Positions 25,268 to 34,533 of a stretch of 64,000 nucleotides of DNA are shown in pieces (the first letter of the stretch is position 1; each line of letters begins with the position of its first letter). Made by a program: the position numbers and the translations under genes. Source of the DNA: Bacillota bacterium. Its GTDB lineage: Bacteria; Bacillota; Clostridia; Lachnospirales; Lachnospiraceae. The stretch lies in the NCBI GenBank assembly GCA_023418475.1, contig JAEZZO010000009.1:66927-130926 (forward strand). Direction: 5' to 3'. Below the pieces are notes generated by a model. The model searched no databases and was not told the DNA's origin. It worked only from the letters and a program-made list of their open reading frames with translations.

Positions 25268-26896
25268 GTGAAACGCTTTATTCCCTTAATTCTTATCACA
25301 GTCTGCTTACTAAGCGGCTGTCAGGGCGGAACAATAATTACCCCGCAAAATACCACCGGTTCTCCCAAAATACTGAATCATGTGGATTTAACAAATCATC
25401 TTACTCTCAGTATCGGTTTCTGGGATATACAGAATATGGTAACCAATACCCAAAATGATGCCCTTCTGGATTATATTGAAAAATCCTTCAATATTACTAT
25501 TGAACCAGTTTCGGTTAACTGGGCCGATTATAAAGAACGCTATCAGATTCTCAGTGCAACGAAAAGTCTTCCCGATATGTTTGCCAATGTAACGATATCC
25601 TCCAGTGACAACAATGATTCCGCCAGCCTCGATAATCTGATTTTGTCCAACTATATCCGGAGTCTGCCGCAGGATATGGAGCATTATCCCAATCTTAGGC
25701 AGTTACTTACAAAATGCGGAAATATTAAAAACAGTGACGGAAAGTATTACATCATACCAAGGCTATCCTTTCAGGATGAGGCCTTATGCTCCTCCGATGC
25801 TGCTATGATTGTCCGTAAAGACTGGATGAAGAAGCTGAATATTTCTACGCCGAAGTCTATTTCGGAATTTACCGATATGGTCTGCGCTTTTGCAAAAAAA
25901 GATCCGGACGGAAATCACAAGAATGATACCATCGGTTACAATTGTAATAACAGAGCCGCTTTGGGCAAATGGCTTATGCTCGGAATTGCTCCGGAATGCA
26001 ATGTATTTACCTGGATTAAAACGAAGGATGGTTATCTTCCTTCCTATCTTACTCCGGCTTTTGATGATGTTATCGTTGCTTACCGTACCCTATATCAAAG
26101 AGGTGGTCTTGATCCTGATTTTTATATTAAGAAAACAACGGATGCGGTAAACGACTTTATCAGTGGCAAGCTAGGTGCACTGGAATATAAATCTTCTCCT
26201 GCCTCACTGATGGACTTAAAATCACAGTGGGAACTATACCAGACCCTTCCCTTTGAGGATTGTGTGGATGTACTTCCAATTTTTCCGGCTAAGGATGGTA
26301 ACAGCTACAGTAATTCCAGTATGATTTTCTGGTCTGAAACGCTCTTCTCCTCAGCTGTTGATGATGAAAAAATGGAACGCTTGCTTTATTTGTATGAATA
26401 TTTGCTGTCTGAGGAAGGATTGAACCTGGTAAAATATGGCATTCAAGGTGTGGATTATGAAAAGCAAAACAATAATTATCACTGTCTGCTGGATACCAAA
26501 GAGGCCGGTCTGAGTACTTTGCTGCAGCAGAAGTATCCGTCTCTCCTGCTTTTTGCTAACATTGCCTCCTGGGGCGGAACCTGGGACGATTTTGACAACA
26601 ACGAGTTAAATACTCTCCGCTATGGAAAATATCCTCTGAAACTTGCAAGAAAGGATTTAATGTGGAATATTAAGAACACAAAACAGGTAGAACGTCCTTT
26701 TGACTTTTTTCTGATGCCGAAGGATACCACCGAGTATTTTAACACCGAGACCGTCAAGGATGATTTTACCAGGGTAATTATCGGGAAGGAGGATCCCGTC
26801 GCGATGTGGAAGGAAATAGTTGATGGATATTACCAAAATGGTCTTGCTGGTTATATAAAACAACAGAATGAAAAATTTAAACGATATTCAAAATAA
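25268..26896 (+). CDS. Second extracellular solute-binding lipoprotein
   Basis: 542 residues from a GTG at 25268 (KRFIPLILITVCLLSGC), preferred to the ATG six bases earlier because AGGAGG then has eight-base spacing. Lipobox LLSGC. The body is a long sugar-binding fold with a calcium-site-like segment KKDPDGNHKNDTIGYN. No permease genes accompany it, so it either shares the divergent LplB/LplC or acts as a sensing partner of the upstream kinase. Both roles are inferred. Confidence 0.88.
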   Translation: MKRFIPLILITVCLLSGCQGGTIITPQNTTGSPKILNHVDLTNHLTLSIGFWDIQNMVTNTQNDALLDYIEKSFNITIEPVSVNWADYKERYQILSATKSLPDMFANVTISSSDNNDSASLDNLILSNYIRSLPQDMEHYPNLRQLLTKCGNIKNSDGKYYIIPRLSFQDEALCSSDAAMIVRKDWMKKLNISTPKSISEFTDMVCAFAKKDPDGNHKNDTIGYNCNNRAALGKWLMLGIAPECNVFTWIKTKDGYLPSYLTPAFDDVIVAYRTLYQRGGLDPDFYIKKTTDAVNDFISGKLGALEYKSSPASLMDLKSQWELYQTLPFEDCVDVLPIFPAKDGNSYSNSSMIFWSETLFSSAVDDEKMERLLYLYEYLLSEEGLNLVKYGIQGVDYEKQNNNYHCLLDTKEAGLSTLLQQKYPSLLLFANIASWGGTWDDFDNNELNTLRYGKYPLKLARKDLMWNIKNTKQVERPFDFFLMPKDTTEYFNTETVKDDFTRVIIGKEDPVAMWKEIVDGYYQNGLAGYIKQQNEKFKRYSK

Positions 26897-26931
26897 TTTT
26901 TTCACTATCTTAAGTTCCGCTTTGCGGTATT

Positions 26932-27081
26932 AGACAATTGCTTAACTATATAGTTATACAAATTGTATACACAGAAAGCACATATTTCTCCGCTCCAACG
27001 CTCCTTCCGCTTAACTTCCGCTCCGGAACATGTACTTCCTGTGTATACAATTAATATAATTATTGAGTTTCGCAATTACCT
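26932..27081. repeat. Repeat family A, copy 3, flanked by a 13-bp direct repeat
   Basis: Most complete copy. Inverted arms: TTGTATACACAGAAAGCACA and TGTACTTCCTGTGTATACAA; outer ends ACAATTGCTTAACTATATAG and GAGTTTCGCAATTACCTA. The exact 13-base sequence GCTTTGCGGTATT stands on both sides (26919-26931 and 27082-27094), as expected for a target-site duplication made on insertion. Confidence 0.8.
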
Positions 27082-27114
27082 AGCTTTGCGGTATTCATGA
27101 AAGGAAGTATTTTT

Positions 27115-28509
27115 ATGCATGGAGTATTTATTGAATCCGGACCTTCGGATTGGCAGATTATTCAACACGAAAATGGCACAGCAAACATCCGCCTCTCAGG
27201 AACATTTCAGGTTCCCAGTGCCGCAATCGAGGTCGGTACGGAAAGTGCATGCCCGGTTGTCCGTGTTCTCAGTGAGGATGATAACTCACAAATTCTTCCC
27301 TGGACAAAAACAAATCTCCATCCTGGCGAGGATGGAATGAGTGGTGCCTGGGATACCACACTTACCCTGCCTGCCGGGGGGTTGTACCGGATTGAAACCG
27401 GTCTTGACACAAAAAGTACAAAACCAGAGCTTACCTGGGTTTTTCGCGGCGATGTAAGACTGCATATCGGAGTTGGTGATCTTTTCATTATTGCAGGGCA
27501 ATCAAATTCCTCCGGATATGGCAGGGATTCCGCTCTCGATCCTCCTGATCTTCATGTACATTTATACCGGAACCGGGACAGCTGGGATCTGGCATGTCAT
27601 CCGATGAATGAATCCAGCTTTGCCGCAGATAAACCAAATGCCGAGATGGGTATCTCCGGTACTTCTCCGTATCTGTCCTTTGGCAAGGCACTCCATAAAA
27701 TATCCGGCTATCCGGTTGGTTTCATCATGACTGCCCAGGGAGGCTCTCCGATTAGCCGCTGGGATACCAGACAAAATGGTGACCTGTTCCATAATATGAT
27801 TACACAAATCAGGAAATGTACCGAAAAAGCTGCCGGTATCTTATGGTATCAGGGCTGTGCCGATACGACTCCAACTAACTCTGTAAAATATTTAGATTGT
27901 TTTAGGCATTTTGTTACTGAAACCAGAAAGGAACTAGGTTATACTATTTCCTTTTTCACCTTCCAGCTAAACCGCCAGATGAATGCGGATTACAGCGAGG
28001 AATGGGGAATTATCCGGGAAGCTCAGCGACAGGCCGCACGCATGTTATCTAGTGTGTATATCCTTCCAACCCTGCATTGCGGCCTCTGTGACGGAATACA
28101 TAATAATTCGCACTCGGCTATGATGCTGGGAGAAAATATGGCTAAATTATGCGGAGGAATTCTATACCATACACCAGGATTTTTTGCTCCGGACATTAGT
28201 GACGCAGTCTATGCAGACCATGTGATACGTCTGATGTTCGATCATATGAGGAGAGGCTTTCTGGTGGTAAACAATAATCCCTGTCAGTGCTGTTTTTATG
28301 TCAGGGATAGTGCAGGAACTATACCAATCATTTCCCTTGGCGCAGTGAAGGACAATCCCTGTCTGGATTTAACTCTGGAACGGGAGCCGGATACCTCCCT
28401 TCAGATATCCTATTGCCGGGATGCTGATCCCAGCCATATCGCACTGTTTGATGAGGTAACCTTTATGCCCCCTCTCTCATTTTATGACTTTCCCGTGAAA
28501 AGAGTGTGA
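27115..28509 (+). CDS. SASA-type (sialate O-acetylesterase-like) carbohydrate esterase
   Basis: 464 residues from the ATG at 27115 (MHGVFIESGPSDW), since AAAGGAAG precedes it. A beta-rich N-terminal region (1-115) is followed by an SGNH-like hydrolase with the nucleophile in FIIAGQSNSSGYGR (Ser near 135), AQGGSPISRWD, ILWYQGCADT and a closing DGIHNNSHS with the catalytic His. Such esterases remove acetyl groups from plant polysaccharides. No signal peptide, so it acts on imported oligosaccharides. A family A element separates it from the upstream gene. Confidence 0.82.
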   Translation: MHGVFIESGPSDWQIIQHENGTANIRLSGTFQVPSAAIEVGTESACPVVRVLSEDDNSQILPWTKTNLHPGEDGMSGAWDTTLTLPAGGLYRIETGLDTKSTKPELTWVFRGDVRLHIGVGDLFIIAGQSNSSGYGRDSALDPPDLHVHLYRNRDSWDLACHPMNESSFAADKPNAEMGISGTSPYLSFGKALHKISGYPVGFIMTAQGGSPISRWDTRQNGDLFHNMITQIRKCTEKAAGILWYQGCADTTPTNSVKYLDCFRHFVTETRKELGYTISFFTFQLNRQMNADYSEEWGIIREAQRQAARMLSSVYILPTLHCGLCDGIHNNSHSAMMLGENMAKLCGGILYHTPGFFAPDISDAVYADHVIRLMFDHMRRGFLVVNNNPCQCCFYVRDSAGTIPIISLGAVKDNPCLDLTLEREPDTSLQISYCRDADPSHIALFDEVTFMPPLSFYDFPVKRV

Positions 28510-28673
28510 TAAATATCCGCTTTCGCGATGTTTTTAGAGTTACAGATGCGAGTGTGCCTCCGCCGGAGGCTGTCTAATTCTCATGCGGGTTTATGTTAAC
28601 CACGATGCCGAAAAATCAGCGTGAGAATTTGACACTTGAATCCTGATCAATAATAATCAAAAAAGGAGATCGT

Positions 28674-30110
28674 ATGTCAAATCATTTACCTTCCTATTGG
28701 GAGGATCTAAAAAAAGATGTCCCGGAATGGTTCCGGGATGCTAAGTTTGGTTTATTCTTTCATTGGGGGCCTTATTGTGTTCCTGCCTTTGAAAATGAAT
28801 GGTATTCACGCAATATGTACGCAAAGGGGCTTTCCCAGAATCGTTATCATGAGAAGACCTATGGTAGGTTAGATAAATTCGGTTATAAGGATTTTTATCC
28901 CTTGTTCACAGGAGAAAAATTTGATCCTGAAGAATGGGCCGATCTCGTTGTCCGTTCCGGTGCAAAATATGCCGGACCTGTATCAGAACATTGTGATAAC
29001 TTCTCCATGTGGAATAGCAAGGTAAATCCGATCAACTGTGTTAATTATGGTCCAAAGCGGGATGTTACCGGTGAATGTGCGAAGGCATTTCGGGAAAAAA
29101 ACATCAAGCTCTTAGCCACATTTCATCATCAATGGCTGTGGGGATGGTTTATGTCAACCGATAATGAAGCGGATGTTTATGTTCCTGAAAATGAGGTTTA
29201 TTACGGAAAGGCTCTTCCCCTCGAGACAAACCGTTATATGCCCTATCGCCTGCCGGACGATGATTTTAATATCAGCTGGCGCAATAAAGTTATTGAAGTC
29301 ATCGATCAATATAATCCTGATATATTGTATTTTGACAGCCGTACCAATATTATTAATGAAAGATACCGTTTTGAGCTTGCAGATTACTATTACAATATCA
29401 GTAAGCATACGGATAGTATCATTACTTACAAGCAGGAGGATTTTCCTGAAGGAATTGGCATACTAGATCTGGAGCGAGGACGTTTCTCCGAAGCGAAGTC
29501 ATTTCCCTGGCAGACAGATGATCGTCTCGAGGATAATATTACCTGGTGTATCGTACAGGACCCCAAATACCGTTCCAGTATAAATATTATACACCAGCTG
29601 TGCGATATTGTTTCAAAGAATGGTAATCTTCTGCTGAATGTGGGACCTTCTTCCGACGGTTCCTTCCATGAGGATGCAAAACGTATTCTATATGAGATAG
29701 GGGATTGGCTGAGATTGAACGGCGAAGCCATTTACGGAACCCGTCCGTTTGTCATTGCCTGTGAGGGTCCGACCGGAACAGCGGATGAGAATTATGATGT
29801 CAGCCGGATTAATGACCAGCTAAAGCAAGGGACAGAAGCAAAAATTGGCGGGTCGGAATTTACTTCCCGGGATTTCCGTTTTACTGCAAAAGGTGGTATT
29901 ACATATGCGATTTCCTATGGCTGGCCGGAGGATGGAAAATTGCTGATCCGTACTTTTTCTGTATCCGGTCCTCTGTCCGGTATTAAGAAGGTGACCCTGC
30001 TGGCTTCCGGCACCATAGTAGCATTTCAACAGACAGTGGCAGGATTACTGATCTTCCTGCCTGAAAGCAAACCCTGCAAAGCGGCTTTTGCCTTTCGGAT
30101 TGAAGTGTAG
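28674..30110 (+). CDS. GH29 alpha-L-fucosidase
   Basis: 478 residues, AAAGGAGATCGT before the ATG. The family opening PEWFRDAKFGLFFHWGPYCVPAFENEWY is clear (quoted in part: FGLFFHWGPYCVPAF). The nucleophile is probably the Asp in PDILYFDSRTN (about residue 221), and GNLLLNVGPSSDGSFHE is diagnostic. C-terminal beta-sandwich. Cytoplasmic. Fucose freed here would enter the microcompartment pathway through fuculose phosphate. The 164-base gap before it holds two inverted repeats (GCCTCC/GGAGGC and AATTCTCATGC/GCGTGAGAATT). Confidence 0.93.
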   Translation: MSNHLPSYWEDLKKDVPEWFRDAKFGLFFHWGPYCVPAFENEWYSRNMYAKGLSQNRYHEKTYGRLDKFGYKDFYPLFTGEKFDPEEWADLVVRSGAKYAGPVSEHCDNFSMWNSKVNPINCVNYGPKRDVTGECAKAFREKNIKLLATFHHQWLWGWFMSTDNEADVYVPENEVYYGKALPLETNRYMPYRLPDDDFNISWRNKVIEVIDQYNPDILYFDSRTNIINERYRFELADYYYNISKHTDSIITYKQEDFPEGIGILDLERGRFSEAKSFPWQTDDRLEDNITWCIVQDPKYRSSINIIHQLCDIVSKNGNLLLNVGPSSDGSFHEDAKRILYEIGDWLRLNGEAIYGTRPFVIACEGPTGTADENYDVSRINDQLKQGTEAKIGGSEFTSRDFRFTAKGGITYAISYGWPEDGKLLIRTFSVSGPLSGIKKVTLLASGTIVAFQQTVAGLLIFLPESKPCKAAFAFRIEV

Positions 30111-30124
30111 GATCGTTCGTGCGA

Positions 30125-30240
30125 GGGACACCGTCGGAACGCCTTAGCTCTTTTTACTTGCTTTTCCTTCGCACATTCACAACGCTCTTCACAAGATGCG
30201 ATTATCCAGTCTGCACAAAAGAAACTAAGGCGTTGCGCCA
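30125..30240. repeat. Repeat family D, copy 1
   Basis: Shares with 47771-47880 the ordered pieces CCTTAGCTC, TTTTACTT, CCTTCGC, AACGCTC, TTCAC, AGATG and a CCAGTCTGCACAAAA / CCAATCTGCGCAAAA stretch. No coding capacity. It lies after the fucosidase gene. Confidence 0.55.
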
Positions 30241-30316
30241 GTTTTTAATTATGTGGTTAATGTATGCTTCTTAAAGTGGTTACTTTGCTTTGGTAGATAA
30301 TATTGATATATAAATA

Positions 30317-30352
30317 TGAAAAGTGGAGGGCTTGCGTTATCCCTCCACTAAG
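30317..30352 (-). terminator. Hairpin downstream of the recombinase
   Basis: AGTGGAGGG and CCCTCCACT form a perfect nine-base stem; on the minus strand TTTTC follows. It lies about 195 bases past the recombinase stop in the convergent gap 30111-30546, which otherwise shows no gene. Confidence 0.55.
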
Positions 30353-30546
30353 TTACAGTTAGTACCAAGTTGCAAACCAAATTTACTTTGTCATATGTAT
30401 TGTTATATCATTTATGTTGGATTGCATAAGCAAATAGCTGTATCCATTCAGGATATCATTTCTTTTCAATACTTCTTCCGATAATTATCTATAATTGATA
30501 TTAATTACGTTAACCCTCAAATTGAGAAATTTCTCATTTCCTCTTC

Positions 30547-32202
30547 CTAGTTTATCTGTGATGTATAATTATCTTCTTCAAAATAAAGCTGAACCCTCTC
30601 GCCATCCCAAACCGCTTTTCGAATTAGGCTTTTTACTGCAATACGTTTTTGTTCTATTTCCGAATTTTGATAGATCCATTCAAAGCTACTAATATTTTTA
30701 CGCATGGAATATATCTTCTCCTCTGATAATGCAAATTCTGAAGCTTTTGTCTCTTCTTCCTTGATTTTGATCTGTAATTCTTCATTCTTCGCATGTAATT
30801 GTTCTATCTGTTGTAATAAATAAGGCTCGCAGCTACTTCCTGCCGTTCTTCCTAATGTATGGACCAGCGTATTGATTTCCTTTTCATTTTCTTTTCGTAC
30901 TTTCTGATAACGGACCAAATCAGAGCCACGAAGTCTGGTCTGCTCCAGCATGGACTGATATGCCTGCTCTATCTTTTGGATAAAAACGTCTTGTGCGACC
31001 GGTAGCTTCGTGATTGCATTACCTAATTCATAATCCAGCAAATTACCATTTGCATTTTTGATAGTGCAGCATTTTCCGTTGCTCTTCTCTTTCATTGTAC
31101 AAAGATAATCATATCTTCTTTCGCCATCGCTGGTATAACGCTTGGTAAGCTTTGGTCTTAAATAATTCTGACATTTCTGGCAGATTAAGATTCCTGATAA
31201 CAATGCCTGATTACTTCTGGGTTTCTTATATGACTTGGAGCTATTCGCGGCAAGAAGCTCCTGTACCTTTACCCATCGGCAGCCCTCAATGATCCCCTCA
31301 TGCTTTCCGACTGCTACAATCCATTCCCCCGGATCGCGGATTATGGAAGACATACCATCCCGCTGCAGGGTTCGATTATATACCATCATTCCGTGAATAT
31401 GATCAAATTCATTTTTATCAGAAAACAAATCCATCTCCCTTGCGGCAATATATTGATATGCCTGCTCATCTGCTATCATATATACTGGATTGGTAAGAAT
31501 AGCCCGGATAGAGAATCTGGAAAAGTTGTTATTATTCTTCGTTGTATATTGATTTTGAACTAAATATGCGTCTGTTTTCGTAAGTGAGCCGGTTTCCAGA
31601 AACTTATCGTAAATACTGATTACTGTAGCAGCCTCCTCCGGTAATAATTTCAGCCTATATGCTTTTCTGCTTTTTCCATCAATCGTAATTTTCTCAAGGC
31701 TTTCACTGGTATAACCGGTGGGAGTGGTTCCTCCCAGCCAGCGGCCGCTTTTGGCCAGCTCATACATATTATCCCTGATCCGTTCTGCAATCGTTTCCCT
31801 CTCTAACTGGGCAAATACAGAGGCTATGTACATCATGGCGCGCCCCATGGAGGTTGAGGTATCAAAGGCCTCCCGGATAGAGACAAAATCAATCTTTAAT
31901 TTATTCAGATCTTCAATCAGAGTTGCAAAATCGCCAACATTACGGCTGATCCGATCCAGCCTGTAACAGACGAGTGTTGTAAATTTCTTTTTCTTCGCAT
32001 CCTGCAGCATTTTCTTAAATTGAGGCCTGGAAGTATTCTTTCCTGAAAAGCCTTCGTCCTCATAGATAAAAATTGTGTCCGAAGATGCTTGCGGATACTT
32101 ATTTTCTATGTACTGCCTGCATAGCTCTATCTGATTTTCGATGCTTTCTCCCTTTCCTGTGAACTTTGACTTTCGTGAATAGATTGCAAAGCATGTCTCC
32201 AT
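30547..32202 (-). CDS. Large serine recombinase
   Basis: 551 residues from the ATG at 32202 (METCFAIYSRKSKFTGKGES), behind GAGGAGGTTTCC. N-terminal resolvase domain with catalytic Ser in AIYSRKS and VCYRLDRISRNVGDF; recombinase domain near 160-270; zinc ribbon CQKCQNYLRPK...CTMKEKSNGKC near 380-430; C-terminal coiled coil rich in Glu and Lys. This architecture fits phage or element integrases and SpoIVCA, the recombinase that excises the skin element from sigK. No phage or conjugation genes lie nearby. It stands at the left edge of the mod-nif block. Confidence 0.9.
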   Translation of the reverse strand: METCFAIYSRKSKFTGKGESIENQIELCRQYIENKYPQASSDTIFIYEDEGFSGKNTSRPQFKKMLQDAKKKKFTTLVCYRLDRISRNVGDFATLIEDLNKLKIDFVSIREAFDTSTSMGRAMMYIASVFAQLERETIAERIRDNMYELAKSGRWLGGTTPTGYTSESLEKITIDGKSRKAYRLKLLPEEAATVISIYDKFLETGSLTKTDAYLVQNQYTTKNNNNFSRFSIRAILTNPVYMIADEQAYQYIAAREMDLFSDKNEFDHIHGMMVYNRTLQRDGMSSIIRDPGEWIVAVGKHEGIIEGCRWVKVQELLAANSSKSYKKPRSNQALLSGILICQKCQNYLRPKLTKRYTSDGERRYDYLCTMKEKSNGKCCTIKNANGNLLDYELGNAITKLPVAQDVFIQKIEQAYQSMLEQTRLRGSDLVRYQKVRKENEKEINTLVHTLGRTAGSSCEPYLLQQIEQLHAKNEELQIKIKEEETKASEFALSEEKIYSMRKNISSFEWIYQNSEIEQKRIAVKSLIRKAVWDGERVQLYFEEDNYTSQIN

Positions 32203-32462
32203 GGAAACCTCCTCAGCTGTAAATCGAGTGATCATTCCTCAATCTTCTCTTTCTTCTATGCTATGCCGGCTTTTTCCTTTCCATGATATCTCTTCGTGAG
32301 TATCTTGTAATGTATTTCTCTCCGCTACATCTTTTTATATACATTAATTTAGAGCCTTTTATTAATTTTTAATTACCAAGCATCCATACCCTGATAAAAC
32401 AGCTTGTAATGCTATTCCAATAGTATCAACCGTTCCGCCGGCAGCTGCACATAAGGTGGCAG

Positions 32463-33461
32463 TTATTTCTGATGAAGTGTATTCTGTATGGTTTTCGGTA
32501 CTTTCCACCAAATTGATTGTTTTGCCGCATTTTCCGCTTTCAACAGGTATTGTATTTCAAAGGGAGCCTCCGACATATCCTCTAATTGCATTCTTGCGGT
32601 ATTTTGACCTTTCTGATAGGCCGGCAGAATATCATGCGCCCTAATTCCAACATATTTCACCGTATCCTTCACCGGCTCCATCGTCTCCAGGCAAAGGTTC
32701 CAGTCCTTTGCATAGATTACTGTTTCTTCCCTTTTCTCGATTTCTGAAATATTCTTACACCCGGTCAGCTGTGCCGTATATTTTCTCAGTGGTTTTATAA
32801 AAACATCCTTCGTACTTCCCTGTTCAATCAGTATTCCATTCTCCATGACCAGCAAGGTACTGCAAAATTTATATATTTCATCCCGATTGTGTGATACAAA
32901 GATAACATACCCCTCATAATCCTTTAGGAATTTTATCATATCCTGCTGCAGAATATCCTTCAAATATCCATCCAATGCGGAAAACGGTTCATCTAACAGA
33001 ATCACATCCGGTTCATAGGCCATAATTCTTGCAAGTGCCACTCGTTGCTGCTGACCACCGGAGAGCTCTGTGGGCAGCCTTTTCCCAAGGCAATCAAGTT
33101 GAAACCGTTCCATCATGGAATTAACCAGTTCCTTCTTTTTTTGCCTGTCTTTGATTTTGATCCCGGCAGCTATATTTTCTTCCACATTCATGTTTGGAAA
33201 TAATGCATAATTCTGAAACAGATAACCAATATTTCTTTGCTGCGGTTTTATATTAATTTTCTCAGACGATTGATATAGCGTTTTATCATCGATTACCAGC
33301 TTTCCCTCATCTGGTGTCGCAATTCCTGCAATCGCTTTCAGTGTCATACTCTTTCCGCAGCCGGAGGCCCCAAGAATACCAATTCGGTGATCCGATGACT
33401 TAAAATCCATATCTAGTACAAAATTACCCAGCTTCTTTTGCAGTCTCATCTGAATGGACAT
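32463..33461 (-). CDS. modC: Molybdate ABC transporter ATPase
   Basis: 332 residues. Walker A GASGCGKSM near 33-41, Q loop GYLFQNYALFPNMNVEEN, signature LSGGQQQRVALARIMA, Walker B DVILLDEPFSALDG, and a C-terminal TOBE-like region (about 235-330). Last gene of the modABC set. Adjacent nif genes explain the need for molybdate in FeMo-cofactor synthesis. Confidence 0.93.
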   Translation of the reverse strand: MSIQMRLQKKLGNFVLDMDFKSSDHRIGILGASGCGKSMTLKAIAGIATPDEGKLVIDDKTLYQSSEKINIKPQQRNIGYLFQNYALFPNMNVEENIAAGIKIKDRQKKKELVNSMMERFQLDCLGKRLPTELSGGQQQRVALARIMAYEPDVILLDEPFSALDGYLKDILQQDMIKFLKDYEGYVIFVSHNRDEIYKFCSTLLVMENGILIEQGSTKDVFIKPLRKYTAQLTGCKNISEIEKREETVIYAKDWNLCLETMEPVKDTVKYVGIRAHDILPAYQKGQNTARMQLEDMSEAPFEIQYLLKAENAAKQSIWWKVPKTIQNTLHQK

Positions 33462-33573
33462 TATGATCCTCCTCCCTTTGATCCCATCTACATAACCTAC
33501 ATCGATCTTTTGTCGGGTTAATCATGGAATGCTCCTACCGAGATCTCCTGTGGATAATGATACTTTTATACAG

Positions 33574-34278
33574 TTACCACCGTTTTAAGTATTTTAACTT
33601 TTTACCGGTAACCAAATTCATCCCTGCAATTATGACAAATGAAATTATCAGAATAATGATTACCCAGAAGCCAGCCTCTTCATAATTTCCATCTTTCATT
33701 ACAACTGCTATTTTCTGGGAAACAGTTGCCGTCTTACCTGGAATATTACCGGCAAGCATTGAAGTCGCTCCATATTCGCCCATCGCTCTGGCGAAGGTTA
33801 AGATTGTTCCTGACGCAATACCCGGCCCTGCGGATGGAATCACAATTTTACGGAATATTTTAATTTCAGGCATTCCAAGTGTTCGAGCTGCGTAAACCAG
33901 ATTTATATCAACCTGTTCAAAAGCAGCTCTGGCATTTCGATACATTAATGGAAAGGAAATTATGAAAGCTGCCAGCACGCAACCCACCCAGGTCTGCACT
34001 ATTTTAATTCCGCATTCCTGTTCCAGGAACATTCCAAGTATTCGTTTTCTGCTAAATAGCAGGAGCAGGAAAAAACCAGCCACTGTCGGAGGCATTACCA
34101 TTGGCATTGTGAGTATTCCATCTGCAATCGCCTTCCATCTCGGCCCCGTCTTCATAATAGACCTAGCAGCAAAGATTCCAAAGAAAAATGATGTAATCGT
34201 AGCAACTGCAGCTGTCTTCATTGTAATAAACAAAGGACTCCAGTCAAGCCCCGACCAATTTTCCAAGTATGTCTGCAT
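33574..34278 (-). CDS. modB: Molybdate ABC transporter permease
   Basis: 234 residues with five predicted membrane helices. ModB hallmarks: TMPMVMPPTVAGFFLLLLFS near residue 60 and the EAA loop DINLVYAARTLGMPEIKIFRKI, then ARAMGEYGATSMLAGNIPGKT. It follows modA after 255 bases, which hold a family B repeat. Confidence 0.95.
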   Translation of the reverse strand: MQTYLENWSGLDWSPLFITMKTAAVATITSFFFGIFAARSIMKTGPRWKAIADGILTMPMVMPPTVAGFFLLLLFSRKRILGMFLEQECGIKIVQTWVGCVLAAFIISFPLMYRNARAAFEQVDINLVYAARTLGMPEIKIFRKIVIPSAGPGIASGTILTFARAMGEYGATSMLAGNIPGKTATVSQKIAVVMKDGNYEEAGFWVIIILIISFVIIAGMNLVTGKKLKYLKRW

Positions 34279-34400
34279 ATTTTACTCCAATTCTATATTC
34301 GGGTGTTAAAAGCATTAAATATTTTACCGATTAATATAGGTACACTCCTATTCATGTACATAGCCCGAATTAAGCTTTGCTGTGCGAATTATTAGATTAG

Positions 34401-34520
34401 CCCTACAAAAGCCTAAAAACCGAGGTAAGGCCTGCTTATTCCAAGCCTTGTTACCTACTCATAATTTGCCGGATGGATGTGAGTGTATCCATCTTCATAA
34501 CCTGCATCAATCTTTTGCCA
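34401..34520. repeat. Repeat family B, copy between modA and modB
   Basis: Contains CAAAAGCCTAAAAACCGAGG, a palindromic insert (AGGTAAGGCCTGCTTATTCC / AAGCCTTGTTACCT), then TTTGCCGGATGGATGTGAGTG and ATAACCTGCATCAATCTTTTG, the family order. It may affect relative expression of modA and modB. Confidence 0.6.
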
Positions 34521-34533
34521 AACTAATATTCTA

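Noticed and set aside
30111..30546. C-terminal half of a split sigK beside the recombinase
   Set aside because: No frame in this gap encodes sigma region 3 or 4 on either strand.
30547..32202. Prophage
   Set aside because: No capsid, portal, terminase, lysis or repressor genes anywhere in the window.
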